This document shows positions 46,617 to 58,849 of a stretch of DNA of 64,000 nt, in pieces. The notes under the pieces are model-generated. The model saw only the letters and a list, made by a program, of their open reading frames with translations, did no database searches and was not told the DNA's origin. A program made the position numbers and the translations under genes. Each line of letters opens with the position of its first letter. Position 1 is the first letter of the stretch. This DNA is from Larix kaempferi (Eukaryota; Streptophyta; Pinopsida; Pinales; Pinaceae): positions 10,111,501-10,175,500 of the forward strand of contig BSBM01000606.1 in NCBI GenBank assembly GCA_027924585.1, written 5' to 3'.

Positions 46617-48941
46617 GTGGAGAGAGCTCATAGTCATCCTTACAACACTCGAAGTAAATCGAATCCAAATCAATTGGAAGGAACCCCACTCACTTATCAC
46701 AAAAGAGATCCTAAAGCCCAATCATCTAATTTCTTTTGGAAACTTGTTAACTCAGATTCTCCAAACTGTATCTTGGGATCCCCTTTGTTCAACTCAGTTC
46801 CTCCTTCATCTCCTAATCATAATTCCATTTCAGCTCCAGTCAATCCAATGGCTGGACAAGGTCAATCTAACTCCAGGAACAACAACCAAAATAATCCTCC
46901 GTTTGCTCGTGCTTTTGGAAACAAAGCTAGGGCCTCTCCCTTACACTTTTCTCAGATCTTGGGTGCTCCCCATAACATGCCCGACAAGTACTTTGAAAAG
47001 ATTCAAAAATTTAATGGGAACTGTGCCACCTCCATTGAGGACCACATAGACAATGTCTGGGCTCACATGGAAGCTTATGGGGATGAGGAAGAAGATGTGT
47101 TTATAAGGGGTCTCTTTGCATCCTTGGAGGGTGATGCTCGCAAATGGTTTGACCGCTTTCCTACATCATCAATCAATGGATATGATGTATTCACCGATAA
47201 ACTTAAGCAAGAGTGGTCAGTCAAGTTAGATGGGCGCTTCCTTTTACACCAACTTTTTGACATCAAAAAGAAGGAGAATGAGTCTGTCCATGAGTTTAAC
47301 CAACGCTTTGATAAGACTGTTGCCAACATCCCAAGTAACATAAGGCCCCTTGATCAAGCCATTCTGATTCATTACCTCAACGCATATGAAGATTACCTGG
47401 GTTACCATCTAAAAGACAAGGACCCTAGTAGTTTGAAGATAGCACAAGATAATGCTAAGAAAGCTGAGGCAAACGCTGCTTCCATGGGAAAACAAAATTT
47501 CTTTGACCTAATCGGTGGACCTTCCTCCAGATTTGAGCCTATGTTTAATAAGAGTAAGGAACCTAGCAAAGATCCCAATGAAATGATGGAGAGCATGCAT
47601 GAAATGATAAAAAACTTAACTCTCCTAACTAGGGATCTAGCTAAAGGCAAAGAGGGGGATAGATATAGGCAGCCCTATGGCCCAAAACCATATTGGAATC
47701 AACAAAGGAAGCCTAATGAAGGTGATAGAAGAAACCCTATAAGCCAAGCTTCGCCTGAACCCCCTATCATAAACTGGTCTGAAGAGCAAAGGTTGGAAGA
47801 TCCTGAGTATCCCATCCATGGTGATGATACTCCAGATTCTCCAAAGAACATTAATTGGGTTGATGACTTAAAACTTGACAAGGATTTCGGAAGGATTTTG
47901 ATTGATCATGAAGAAGATTCCATACAAGAACCCAACCCTAGTTGTCCCATCTATGCTATTGAGCAAGTTAGTAGTAATAGTCAGGTTCCCCCTAAAACCT
48001 ATCAACGAAGAAAGGATGGCCAAAAGCCCATACCTTTTAGTGAAAAGAGAAGCAATGAGTTTCCTAGTCCAATGAGTGAGCCATTCCCTCTACCTGAGTA
48101 TGACTTTGATATCAACATCGAGAGAGAATTGGACAAAGTTATGCCTAACATCCCACTCACTGAGTTAATGAAAATCCCATCAATAAAGGAGCAAGTGATA
48201 GAGTTTTTCGAGAGTATCCCTGAGACTACCACGAATAGTGGTGAAGGTTCATCTTCTCAAAACCCGGCACCCAATGCTATGGTTGATGAAGAGGATGACC
48301 TTCCCATTAACATCCAAACTGCCCTATATGAGAGAAAGAATGGTGGTCACCAACCATTTTATCTTACACTTCGCATTGGTGATACCCTTTTGCATAATTG
48401 TATGTTGGATTCTGGTGCCTCCTTAAATGTGATGCCTTTGCAAGTCATGGAAGCCATGGGATTAAAAATAACTAGGCCTTATGGGAACGTTTGTGGGATT
48501 GACTCTAAACCAGTTAAAGTCTTTGGTTTGATTAAAAACTTGAGAGCTGACCTATTTTCATGCCCCGACATATCCATGCTAATGGATATAGTAGTTATAG
48601 ATCTCCCTCCTGCCTATGGTATGCTCCTTTGTAGGAAGTGGTCCGCTGGGCTAGGGGGACATCTCCAGATGGATTTATCATACGCTACTATCCCCAACTC
48701 TGATGGGTCTTTGGTTAGGGTGTATCGGGAGCCATTTTACGATGGACATCTTGAGAATTATGAGGATGGTGTGAGGAACACTTTCGGTGAGGGTGAGTTA
48801 CTGCCTGAAGGTATCTTCATGGTCATGGGTGGCCATGATGATGATCCTAATCCAGAAAGGGAAAGGGCTATTGTTGTTAGTGAAACAAACCTTGAGTCAC
48901 TTCGAGGTGAAACGTCGGAAGAACTTAGGACTTCGAACTAG
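46617..48941 (+). CDS. Element C gag-protease polyprotein
   Basis: 774 residues from a GTG at 46617; the frame is open from the stop at 46578-46580. There is no ATG at its head, and the first Met is at about 46849. Residues 120-290 are a Retrotrans_gag domain (FNGNCATSIEDHI, FIRGLFASLEGDARKWFDRF, ESVHEFNQRFDK). A polar linker follows. Near residue 600 there is a retroviral-type aspartic protease with the catalytic D-S-G triad in MLDSGASLNVMPL and a downstream hydrophobic IVVIDLPPAYGMLL. No zinc knuckle is evident. It would form particles and mature gag. This is the longest intact frame in the window. A TAG ends it, and the same frame reopens downstream. Confidence 0.85.
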   Translation: MERAHSHPYNTRSKSNPNQLEGTPLTYHKRDPKAQSSNFFWKLVNSDSPNCILGSPLFNSVPPSSPNHNSISAPVNPMAGQGQSNSRNNNQNNPPFARAFGNKARASPLHFSQILGAPHNMPDKYFEKIQKFNGNCATSIEDHIDNVWAHMEAYGDEEEDVFIRGLFASLEGDARKWFDRFPTSSINGYDVFTDKLKQEWSVKLDGRFLLHQLFDIKKKENESVHEFNQRFDKTVANIPSNIRPLDQAILIHYLNAYEDYLGYHLKDKDPSSLKIAQDNAKKAEANAASMGKQNFFDLIGGPSSRFEPMFNKSKEPSKDPNEMMESMHEMIKNLTLLTRDLAKGKEGDRYRQPYGPKPYWNQQRKPNEGDRRNPISQASPEPPIINWSEEQRLEDPEYPIHGDDTPDSPKNINWVDDLKLDKDFGRILIDHEEDSIQEPNPSCPIYAIEQVSSNSQVPPKTYQRRKDGQKPIPFSEKRSNEFPSPMSEPFPLPEYDFDINIERELDKVMPNIPLTELMKIPSIKEQVIEFFESIPETTTNSGEGSSSQNPAPNAMVDEEDDLPINIQTALYERKNGGHQPFYLTLRIGDTLLHNCMLDSGASLNVMPLQVMEAMGLKITRPYGNVCGIDSKPVKVFGLIKNLRADLFSCPDISMLMDIVVIDLPPAYGMLLCRKWSAGLGGHLQMDLSYATIPNSDGSLVRVYREPFYDGHLENYEDGVRNTFGEGELLPEGIFMVMGGHDDDPNPERERAIVVSETNLESLRGETSEELRTSN

Positions 48942-50099
48942 CCTAGTAGTATAGGGCCACACATTGAACAACTTGAGCCCACTACTCAGCTAAACACTTA
49001 TGAGGATAACTTTGATCGAATTAGAATGGGTGAGTATATACCTAGGACAGTGCATGAGTGGTTGTTCCTAGTTGACCTTAACACAGAAAGAGGAAGACAA
49101 GGTTTACCTCACATCACTCCTTGGGCAAATAACAATGAAAGAACACACCTTCCCTCATCTGAGGGGAATGATGAAGAACCAGTTAGTTATCACTTCTCTG
49201 ATGTCCCTGATCATTTGCCCCATTTGTCCTTGGAGGATGGGGTTTTGAGGCAAGTGAATGACAACTCTATGAGTTGGCAAGAACATGCCTTAATCCAAGA
49301 TGCCCCTGGGGAAGACTTTTCTTTTAGTAATCTAGCCATTCTTTAGGAAGAACCCAACGGACTTCCACCTTACCCTAGTTTCCTTTTGCCTAGTGAATTA
49401 CCTACTGGTGAAGAGAATATGGACTCCACAGATTCATTTCATACTCATGTTTCTTCACCAACATCTTTGGATATGAGGGCCCAAAGTATGCCTAGCTCAG
49501 TTCCTAGTCATATGTCCCTTCCTACTGACCATCTCGAAGCTTTAGAAAATATGACCATTCCTATCCCATCTAGAGAGGGTAGTAGCGGAAGTATTGAAAA
49601 TCAAAAACTACCACCCACAGTATATACTGAAAGAGATGAGGATGTTGATAGATACTTTTGGACTGTGGGGGAAACTACAAAGTATATCATTCACCCACAA
49701 GTAGAAATTCCTCCTAGGAGAATAGTGAGAGAAGTCTTGATTGGTAGGGTAGCTGTACCTTTAGATGGTGGAGCTCCCAAACTTGATGCAATTCTTCCTA
49801 ATAGGAATTCAAGCATAGTAACACCTCAACCTCGATGCAATTCCGATATCCAACCTATTCCTGAACGTGTTATCGAAGCCATCCCTCAATCTGTAAATCA
49901 CCGAAGGTTCAAAATTGGTGATAAGATCATAATGCCTAATGATTTATTTTATATACGATCCAGGGGATCAGGTGACTTTTGGGTTGGACCACTCACTGTT
50001 GATCGCTGCATGGGTGAGATGTGCTTTCTCACCACTGGGACTGGCCAATGTATCTTACTCCCTGTCAACCAGAGGGAGCTAAGGGATTATCATCCATGA
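48942..50099 (+). pseudogene. Element C ORF extension beyond two TAG codons
   Basis: The gag-protease frame continues unshifted past TAG (48939-48941), is open to TAG (49344-49346), and is then open to TGA at 50097-50099. The sequence is acidic and low in known motifs until the last 70 residues: RFKIGDKIIM, FWVGPLTVDRCMGE, LPVNQRELRDYHP. These resemble the C-terminal SH3-like tail of gypsy integrase (GDxVL...KWxGPYxV...NxxxLKxYYP). I infer that RT, RNase H and the integrase core were deleted and the tail kept. Readthrough of TAG is possible but unproven. Confidence 0.6.
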
Positions 50100-50177
50100 T
50101 CTTCCATGCCTTGCCTTGCCTTGCCTATTTAGAGTAGGTAGCTTCTGAATAAGCTCACTGGAGCAGTAGGATTTGTG

Positions 50178-50306
50178 TGTTTTTTTTTAATTTAATTTAA
50201 TTTAATTTTTAATTTTAATTTTAATTTTTATTTTTATTTTTATTTATTTTTATTTATTATTTTTTTTTCTATGTGATGAGTATTGTCCATTTTTTTTTTT
50301 CTGCTT
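50178..50306 (+). repeat. T/AT-rich microsatellite
   Basis: (TTTAA)n grading to (TTTTTA)n and poly-T, located between the element C ORF and its 3' LTR. Confidence 0.9.
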
Positions 50307-50309
50307 GGA

Positions 50310-50777
50310 GTGTCTGCTTGTTTTTTCGTCTTTATTGAGTTGAGCCTTGCTCCTTCCTAAGCTTGTCTCTTCTCCTGCATGCAATCAAGAATTTTAATTT
50401 CCTGTTATATGTCTGGCTTCCTGTGAAAGTTGAGATTGCCTGTTTAAAAGAAGTTCTCTTTTCCTCCTGCACAGTAATAAAAATAATGAATGATGAATAA
50501 ATAATATATGCCATGTTAGTTTATATTTTTCTTTTACACATTTCAGTTTCTGTTTTAGAATAGAAGTCATTTTCAGTTTTATTTTATATATTTGTCCCAT
50601 ACATGCTCCATGAGGTATTCTAGTGTTTGTGAGAGCAGGAACAGGTGCAAAATAAAAGCTGAAAGCAATGATGGTGCAGTGCTGGATTGAAGATTGATGT
50701 AGAGCAGATCGAGACCAGAGATTCTGAGGTTCTCAAGCGCTCTCTCCCTTAGAGCACTTGTCCCAGCTGGAGCCAGA
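50310..50777 (+). other. Element C 3' untranslated interior
   Basis: No gene. It ends GGAGCCAGA before the LTR start at 50778; the polypurine tract is poor (AGCTGGAGCCAGA), which is unusual. Boundaries rest on the matching LTRs and TSD. Confidence 0.5.
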
Positions 50778-53700
50778 TGTTATCACACTATAGTAGCAGG
50801 GCCACTATCCTTGTTCAGCAGATATCTGCACATTCCAGAGCTTCCAGAGCATGGCTATATATTTTGGATCACTCATGATCAGAGCAGTATATTATTTAGA
50901 CCTATGTCAAGGCTGAGCCTTGAGAGTTTAGATTTGATGACCGATGTGACCCTTTATCCCATACAATTTCAGTTCAGTGCTTAGAGATGTATTGCAGCAG
51001 TGTTTCAGATGGTGTATGATTATTATTACTATGATGATGTTGTATGATCTATGGATATGTTATCACTGACTGTGGATTATTATCTTGTTGATTTAGTCAT
51101 GTTCATAGCATCTGCTTGGTATATTATTCCTGATGTGGCAAATTGTTTAAAATGAACTATAAAAATCATAAAATGGACAATTGCTTGCATATTTAGGTCA
51201 TTTAACAAAACCCACTGGTTTTTCACCTTACATAGATATGGTCTTTCCTGACACCGGTTGTCTGCTAGTGTAGGCTCCATATTCACTTGACTCCATCCAT
51301 CCATGACTTGCCTATTTGACTTTATACCTTGACCTATCTCATTTGACTTTCTGATACTAAGGACTTCCCCATTTTTCTACCTCTGTGTTTGGACCGCATC
51401 CCTGTATGTTCAGTGTGTCGGCTCTAAGTTGGTGACAAAACTTGCCTAAATCATTCTGGTCGGTTGTCCCGATGTTTGGCATTGGCTCGAACTCCCCCTA
51501 GTCACTTGAGATGTTGTTGGCTAAAACTGAAAGCTCATGTTCTACCTATGGAAACTTATAAATTCTCCCATGGAAACTAAAAAAAGGGCAAGAGCGATGA
51601 ACAACTAAAAATACTCGAAGAGTATAAGAAAGGTCCAAAAAGCAATGGTGCTTAAAAGTTATATCTAAACAATTGTTGACCTTATATGTATGTGAAAAAC
51701 ATGCCCTGGATGCAAGCTGCAACTAGTTGTGCTTATCAGCACACCTGAGATCCGAAGGGTTATGTAAGCCAAAAAGGCCATGAAATGAAATTGAATGATC
51801 CTAATGAACCTGGATCAACTTGATGTAGACATGATGCCTAAGTCGAATAAACACTCTCTAAACAACTTATCCATTTGTGAGGCACAGCCATCCCCCGTGT
51901 TATTTTGTCCACCACAGAGTTTTTAGCTTCCCCCTTCTCCCAGTCCAGAGTATTTTTGAGTTAAGTTAGACAAGTCAACCCTTTGGCCCAACCTTGTTCC
52001 TAGCCTTCATCCTTCACTAGCAATTTGACCATGTCCAATGGGTGAGTTTGTCATTTGAACTATTGTGCAAGTAATTTTTTATAACAAAGGAATATGCTAA
52101 CTTGATTAATGCCACTAAATGGATGTTATACTTTGAGCTTGGCTGTGAGAATAATTAGAGAAGCATGTCTTAGTCTACTGATGTGATTTATCCTTGGTTG
52201 TATATTATTGGGATCCGTGATGATGTGGGCCATATATATATGCTTATTGATGATGATTCATGGTACCACATACTTGGTGATGATATCATATGATGGCCAG
52301 ATGGTTCAGTTGCTGATCTATGTAGTTCAGCAGGTTTTATTATTACTTCAGATCAGCAGATTATGCATTGTCCATATATGGTGGACCCTACAGCGGGCCC
52401 ATTACGGCAAACCATGGTGTATCAGTACACATTCTTAGTGTATTTGGCTCTTCTGGATCCAATGAGACACTTATCTTTCAGTTCCAGGCACTTCTGACAG
52501 TGATTGATGCATTTTTACACTTGTTGACCAGATTTGGGGTTGATTTCCCAGCATGAGCAGCAGGGGCCATGAGAGGCCAGTTCACCTAGGGTGCTGTATG
52601 AGGAGGGGGTGGTCCAGCCACTTGTTGTTACCATTTACCCCCCCTTCTAGAGAGCTTGGCGGGCTCATATGGATAATGCAGATGCCCTAGGAGGCAGTTT
52701 TGGCATTTTCACAATTACCGAGGCAATTAAAAAATGGGATAAAGTGGTCACTGAGGAATTCGATTTGGGCAATTGAGGCAAGGTTTTGGCATTTGGTCTT
52801 CACAGAGGTCTTTCAGGGTGAACCCACTATCTTCCAGCCAGTTTTCACCATGTGGGTAGGCCCACAGCGATCACAGGAGGTCTTTTACTGCTTATCTGTC
52901 ACAGATTTTGAGGACAGATTTGATCATTTATATTATCTTGGACATATTTTATTATTTTATTGTGCCTTGGGGATGAGCTAGTAAGGATTGATGCCTCCTA
53001 GCCCCACCATGTGCTTATTATGTCATGTCCTAGTCATCATGAGGTGGATTTTTGGTACTTTTACCCCTCTAGTGGATGACGTCACCCTCCATGATTATTT
53101 TATACTATGACGTCATCATTATATTGGGTGATCCATGTGATATATTGTTATGGTTCATCTTAGCCATTGATTGTATGATGAGATCTTTTAATCTCAACCA
53201 CTCATTTGATGTAGTATTGTAAAGTGGTATAGGGTTTTGGTCTTTATTATCCTATATAAGGAGGAGACCCCCTATTGTATAGCTCACCTTTGGAACTCTT
53301 GAATATTGGAATAGAACACTTCTTTGTGGAGCATATCTCTATTGTATTGTGGATTCTCTTGCATATTGAATATACAGTATCTCTTCTATGTATCATTGTG
53401 GATTTTGGTGCTTCTACTAGTCTTCTTGCAAGAAAGTCGAATTGATGGAGAGGAGGGTGATTTCTTGAGGGTTATTGTTGGAGGGATCCACATATTCTCT
53501 CTTGGTTTGATCTTGTGACAGGGAGTATCATTATTGCATATTTGTGACATAGTTGATGCTTTCTATTACATCTTTCTATCATTTTCATAATCATCTTGCT
53601 TGACTTGTTTCTTTGATCTTGTCTTGTAGGAGGAGGACGATTTGGCTATCTTGGAGGAGGATGTTTTGGTTGGAGCTCTTGGATCTCACTCTTGAATATA

Positions 53701-55204
53701 CACATAGGAGAATGCTATCAATTTGCAAGGTGGCCACAAGCAATTGAGGTAATATCTTCAAGGTATGTGCCTCTTTCATCCATTCCATCTTCATTGGTCT
53801 CAAACCCTAAATAATTAAAACCCCAATTTTGGTATTTCTTAGATCTACTTAGATATAGCCTTGCTTTTGAGAAGATACTGAAAACCCACCTCTATAGCAT
53901 CCACCCCTAGTTGGATCTATAGTTTGGTGGTGATTGGGTTAAAATTGACACACTTTTCAAGGCAAAAAGCCCTCTTGAACAAAATCGCACTTCCTTGGAG
54001 AGGCTTGTTTTGGCTAGATCTAGCACATGGGTAGGTGAGATCCCACTTGATTTGCAATCCACACACTTGATAACCTATACCCAGATTCTTACTTCGGTGA
54101 TTTCTACCTTGTGGGCATCATTCCACATTTTAAGGGATTAAAACCCCCTTTTGAATTATTTGGCACCTTAAAACTCAGATCTAGTAAGATCTAACCCTTG
54201 GATTGACTTGATTTTTGGGATCTACATAGATCGGGGCATAAGCCACTTGGATCTACAGTTTGGTGGCCATTGGACTTGATTTGATCCACCTAACCCCTCT
54301 TTTAGCCCTCCTTGAGCAACATCGCACTCCCTTGGGAAGGTGAGTTTGCCCACTTTGAGGAAGTGGGTGGTTGAGATTTTTGTGGATTTGGAATGGCCAT
54401 ACCTTGAAACCTAGGTCTAGAGTATCACTTTGTGACGATCTGCCTTGGGGGTACCATTCCTTGTTTCAAGGGATTGTGGTGCACTTAGGGTCATTCCATG
54501 AAAACCTAGATCTAGCAAGATCCAACCATTCAATCTCAATTAGCCCACTTGACTTGGCTCCTAGGTGTCTCGATCTACACTTTGACATATCTTTTGACCC
54601 CATTAGCCCATCCAACAAGGCACTAGTCCTCCTCAAAGCAAGTCGCACTCCTTGGAAACCGTGTCAAACCCTAGATCCGGTACATGGGTACTCCAAAAAT
54701 TAACTTAGATCCATAGATCTATTCATTACGTGTCATCTAGTGCCAAATTCATCCATTAACCTCACCTTGTGGGTCTACTTTAAACCTTTCCACACATCCC
54801 AAGAAAGGTAGGACCCACTTGTGTAGCATATGGTACTACACCTTGTCATCATACCCAATTATGTGGCCTAAATCATACATTGGTTGAAACACTAACAATC
54901 TCTCAAACCACCTTCAACCATACCTCAACTTCTAGGTCCACTTAGCCTTGCATTGGTTTTCGTAACTCATCATTTACTTATCCTTAGGAACCTTTGTTTG
55001 GGTCCAATCGACTGTGATTGGTTATAGGGTCTCCCCCTAGGTCTTGTTTTACCTTGATCTAAAGCGAAGAGTGTCTCGGTTGATGTGACTCCCACCTTGC
55101 ATTGGGAACCGTGGCATCTCTTGGGTCACCTCTTTAGTTTCCTGTCTCCTCTATCGTCCCGAATGGGATACCAATAAGGGGCAACTACGAGTTGTGTGAT
55201 AACA
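50778..55204 (+). mobile_element. Element C 3' LTR
   Basis: 4427 bp, collinear with 42020-46470. TSD GGTGT follows at 55205-55209. Confidence 0.92.
53253..53259 (+). promoter_or_regulatory. LTR TATA box (element C, 3' copy)
   Basis: TATATAA, identical in context to 44518-44524. A transcript from here would read into element B in antisense. Confidence 0.55.
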
Positions 55205-55209
55205 GGTGT

Positions 55210-57477
55210 ATGGAAGAAGAACTGGCGGTGCCTATCCTTAGACTGCTTCATATGGTGTCCTGTTAGATGTGGTATTGTACCACTAGAGCGCTTCTAGGAA
55301 ATCCATATAAATAGTTGTCCAAATCTGTGTAGGGATGGGCAAGGGTTCGAGTAGTCCTGGAAGGAGTGTAGTTTCACCCTTGTTGACCTGGAAAGTATCA
55401 CAATCAGCCACCATCTGTTGAATTGTCATTTTCCGTCCCTGTCAAAAGAAGTCACATTGTTCCGGGTCATACATTTTGAGGAACCCAAAGTGCCCTGCTA
55501 ATGAAGAAGCATGGAGTTTATAGAAGAGACAGCCTTGTTGAATAGATTGCAACCAATTTGGAACAAGCAGAGAAATAGTTGTAAGAGAAACTGGGTCATA
55601 AAATGTGTGAGAAGGAACATCGGCAACCATATTTTCCTTACCCTTCTTGTAAGTGATCAAATAGGCATAACCCATTTGTTGGATAACCCATTTCAGGTGT
55701 GCTCCGGAGGAGACTCATTGTGCCCGGAAATTTTCCAGACTTTGGATATGAGTTGTGATGCATAAATAATTCCCTAATAGGTATGGATGCCACGTCTGTA
55801 CTACATGCAAAATATCCATCATTTCCTGCTGAGATGTAGATGTAGCTAAATTCTTACCGGAAAGGTCTCTTAAAGGTGACAAGCCCACTGGTTCAGCAAG
55901 GACGCCTGCATATCTATCCAAGGAAGTAGCGGAGACCGTTGATGGGTACATATGAATGTAATGGAGTTGAGCGATGACACCATGTGAATTCTTCTTAAGG
56001 ATCTTTTCCAGGTGATGTGAACAGATGAGGTGGAGAGACCCTTGTTGTAATCCCTTAAATTTGTGTTGTTTCCCATTGATTGAAAACTACATCCAAAGTT
56101 CAGCAAAGTCCCATAGGATGGGGCCAAGTGTGCGTAACCATTGAACGCCCAAAACCACATCACATCCGCCTAGGGACAAGGAAAACATGTTAGAGTGCAG
56201 GTTATAATCTTTCAAAGAGATACGCACATTGTGACACTTCCCCTTGCAAGGTAAGGTGCCCCCATTGGCAACCATGACTTCAAAGTTGGAACAAGGATGG
56301 ACAAAAAAATCAGCATGTTTGATGATTCGAGGGTCAATGAAGTTATGAGTGCTATCGGAATCAATGAGTATTATAAGAGGGATCTTCTTGAAGTAACCCC
56401 TGACCCATGTGGTTTGGGGGGTGGTGATGCCGGATAAAGCATGGAGAGATATCTCTGGTTGTTCATCCTGAGATGGGGGGTCAATAGGTGGCTCCCTAAT
56501 GTCGAACTAATCATCCATTGTATCCAGAGCTTCTTCACCAATTATAGAGGCAGGCGGAGAAGCCATATCCAAGAGATAGAGCTTTTGTTGAACACATCTA
56601 TGTCCCCGAGTGAATTTCTGATCACAATTATAACAAAGCCCTTTTTCTTTGTATGCCTACATCTATGCTTCAGAAAAATGCTTGATAGGAGTTGGTCGAG
56701 GAGCTGGCGAGATGGGAGGTCGTTGAGAACCCATATTTTGGAAGGGAACAAATGTGGGTTTGGAGCGTTGTTGGGCTACAATCTTGTCTTCTTCCAACTT
56801 AGCCAACACTAGGACTTCAATCATAGTGTTGGGACATAACATTTTAACCTCTGACTGGATTTCACCCTTAAGACCACTAATAAAACAAATCTTGTAGAAT
56901 TCATCAGACAATCCTTCTATGTAATTGGCTAGTTTCTCAAATTCTGTCTGATACTCTCTCATAGTGCCACTTTGACAAAGTTTAGTGAGTGCTCCAGTGA
57001 AGTCGTCAAAAGCACTAGGACCAAATCGTTGCAAAAGGAGTTGCAAAAATCTGTCCATTTTGGCTCGTCATGAGCCTTGATGTACCAACGGTACCATTGA
57101 AGGGATTCTTGTTCCAAATGAAAGGATGCAAGTGCAAATTTTTGGACATCAAAAGCATTATGCAGGCTGAAATACTGTTTGGCATGATAGATCCGTCTAG
57201 TCAGATCAGTACCATGGAAGCGAGGAAATTCAAGCTTCGGATCACGAAAATTGCTGGAAGAAGAGAACCCATTGGCTGCATAAGATTCTTGCTATTGGTT
57301 AGTGTTCATGGCTGAATGCTGAAGATGGAGGCTGAGAAATTTTTCATCCAGATCTTGGTGTTTGGTATGGATGGCTGCAAGTGCTTCCTCCATGGTTTTT
57401 GCTCCTACGCGGGTAACAACCATAACCAAGAGTTTTTTTTTTTTTTTTCGGGGGTGGGAATGAATAGAAAAACACAA
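55210..57477 (-). pseudogene. Element B gag-protease-RNase H-integrase remnants
   Basis: Minus strand, in order. Gag: EFPRFHGTDL, YHAKQYFSLHN, FHLEQESLQWYRWYIK at about 57260-57100, continuing with MREYQTEFEKLANYIEGLSD at 57000-56900. Zinc knuckle: CYNCDQKFTRGHRC near 56636-56595. Protease: ILIDSDSTHNFID near 56380-56330 (Ser-Asp replaces the usual Ser-Gly at the active site) and GGCDVVLGVQWLRTLG near 56180-56120. RNase H end: LHVVQTWHPYLLGNY near 55810-55760 and KGKENMVADVPSH near 55650-55610. Integrase zinc finger: LHASSLAGHFGFLKMY near 55510-55460. RT and catalytic integrase are missing, and many stops and frameshifts are present. The order matches Ty3/gypsy. Confidence 0.85.
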
Positions 57478-58440
57478 ACAAAAGCTTATTTAGTAAAGGG
57501 AAATTTGGATTTGGGAAAAACTCGGATGGGTAATTGGGTTTTGACTAGGTTTTGGACACTTTCTGATGAACAAGGAAGCAAAAAATGGGGATTTCAGAAG
57601 CGAGGTGAAAGAATGAGAAAATTTGTCAAAGAGGGACAAAGAAGCAGAAATAGGGAATGAACACGGTGGCAAAATTTGGAGGCAAGTCGGTGAAAATTGA
57701 AGAAGTTATGGAAAACCCTAAAAATAGACAAATGTGACATTTCTGGCATTGGAAAGTAGAATTTGGGAAAGGGTCCTCAGGAATGAAATATGTAGAATGG
57801 GATGGCAGGGGTCTCCAGAAAGTTTCAAGAGAAACGAAGTTAAAACAAGGGAGATATGGCGAAAAAATGGAATTTTATACTCTTTTTTCAGAAATGGATC
57901 TGCAATGGTGTGGAAGGGATCAGAATAGATAGATCTGAAACGACGCCCAAATGGATCGAAAACGGTTGGATTTGAAACGACTGGATCTGGAACGGCTTGG
58001 AATGGATTTGAAATGGCGTGGAAGTGATCGGCAACAGTTCAGCTGAAATAGGTATGGACCCCATGTATGCTCGGCTTCCTATCGGTTCATGGGATTCACT
58101 CGGCCACCAATGCTGTCTGACGACTTGCGTATTGGGGCAGTAACCCTCACTCCACGGATCAGGTAAAACTGATAACCGCTTTGCCACAAATGACAACTCT
58201 TGGTTTACCTCACGGGTGGAAACTAGTCAATCAGGTAGGGGTCGTTGCCCTTTTTGCTGGCAGGTCCTCTCAATGGGCCAGCTACTTTGGGGTTCCTGCG
58301 GTACTCCTCACAATGCGTTTTAGGGATTATGCTCAAGTACTTCCCATAGTTAAGTGGATAGGGGTTATTCCTAGATTCGAAGTTGCAACAGATGCAAAAA
58401 AAAAATCACAGAAATTTCACCCAGCGAGCCCAAGAAAGTG
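57478..58440 (-). other. Element B 5' leader
   Basis: Between the primer-site region and gag. It contains a long A-tract on the minus strand (57434-57449) and a short tandem of GGA(T/A)TTGAAA(C/T)G-type units at about 57935-58010. Plus-strand open frames here are not genes. Confidence 0.5.
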
Positions 58441-58453
58441 CTCTGATACTAGA

Positions 58454-58844
58454 TGTGAAGAACCTGCAAAATTTAATTAATGAAAACACACAAGATAGCA
58501 GAAATAACAGAAATCAGAATCACTTTTATATTGATTGTAGGCCACTTCAAGGGGTAACCTCCTTTGAGCAAGCTCAATACAAATAACTTCACGGTACCTT
58601 CATTGGTCTCAACACAAACTTATATACTAAGTCAAGGTGCCAATACCATGTGTCAATACAAACCATGGGCCAATACAAAGTATGGATCAACAATTACTAC
58701 GGGATGACTTACAAAGCATATACATCCAACAACAATAAGAAAAACTATGGATCAACAAATACTATGGGACAACTTACAAAGCATATGCATCCAACAACAA
58801 TATACTAACAAAGTAAATAGAAGGGTTGGCATGGGTTCCTAACA
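58454..58844 (-). mobile_element. Element B 5' LTR
   Basis: 391 bp, same ends as 41365-41691 but with an extra unit of about 64 bp (TTACAAAGCATA(T/A)(A/G)CATCC appears twice). Confidence 0.88.
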
Positions 58845-58849
58845 ATAGT

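Larger units (their letters stand above)
42020..55204 (+). mobile_element. Element C: gag-protease LTR element with 4.4-kb LTRs
   Basis: LTRs 42020-46470 and 50778-55204 start TGTTATCACACTATAG and end GTTGTGTGATAACA. TSD GGTGT is at 42015-42019 and 55205-55209. The terminal inverted TGTTATCACAC/GTGTGATAACA is unusually long for an LTR. The copies are a few percent diverged; the right one lacks roughly 27 bp found at about 42688-42715. The interior (46471-50777) encodes gag and aspartic protease but no RT, RNase H or integrase core. LTRs make up two thirds of the element. Confidence 0.92.
41365..58844 (-). mobile_element. Element B: deleted Ty3/gypsy (chromovirus-like)
   Basis: LTRs 41365-41691 (327 bp) and 58454-58844 (391 bp) start TGTGAAGAACCTGC and end GTTCCTAACA on the plus strand. 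TSD ATAGT is at 41360-41364 and 58845-58849. On the minus strand the primer-site-like TAGTATCAGAG lies at 58451-58441. Its own interior is only about 3.6 kb: gag, protease, short RNase H and integrase zinc-finger pieces (55210-57477) and an integrase C-terminal tail (41692-42019), separated by element C. The RT core and most of the integrase core are deleted. The right LTR is longer because of an internal duplication of roughly 64 bp (about 58675-58805). Confidence 0.88.

Noticed and set aside
57316-57660. 114-codon plus-strand open frame
   Set aside because: It is the reverse strand of the element B leader and gag start and has no recognisable domain.
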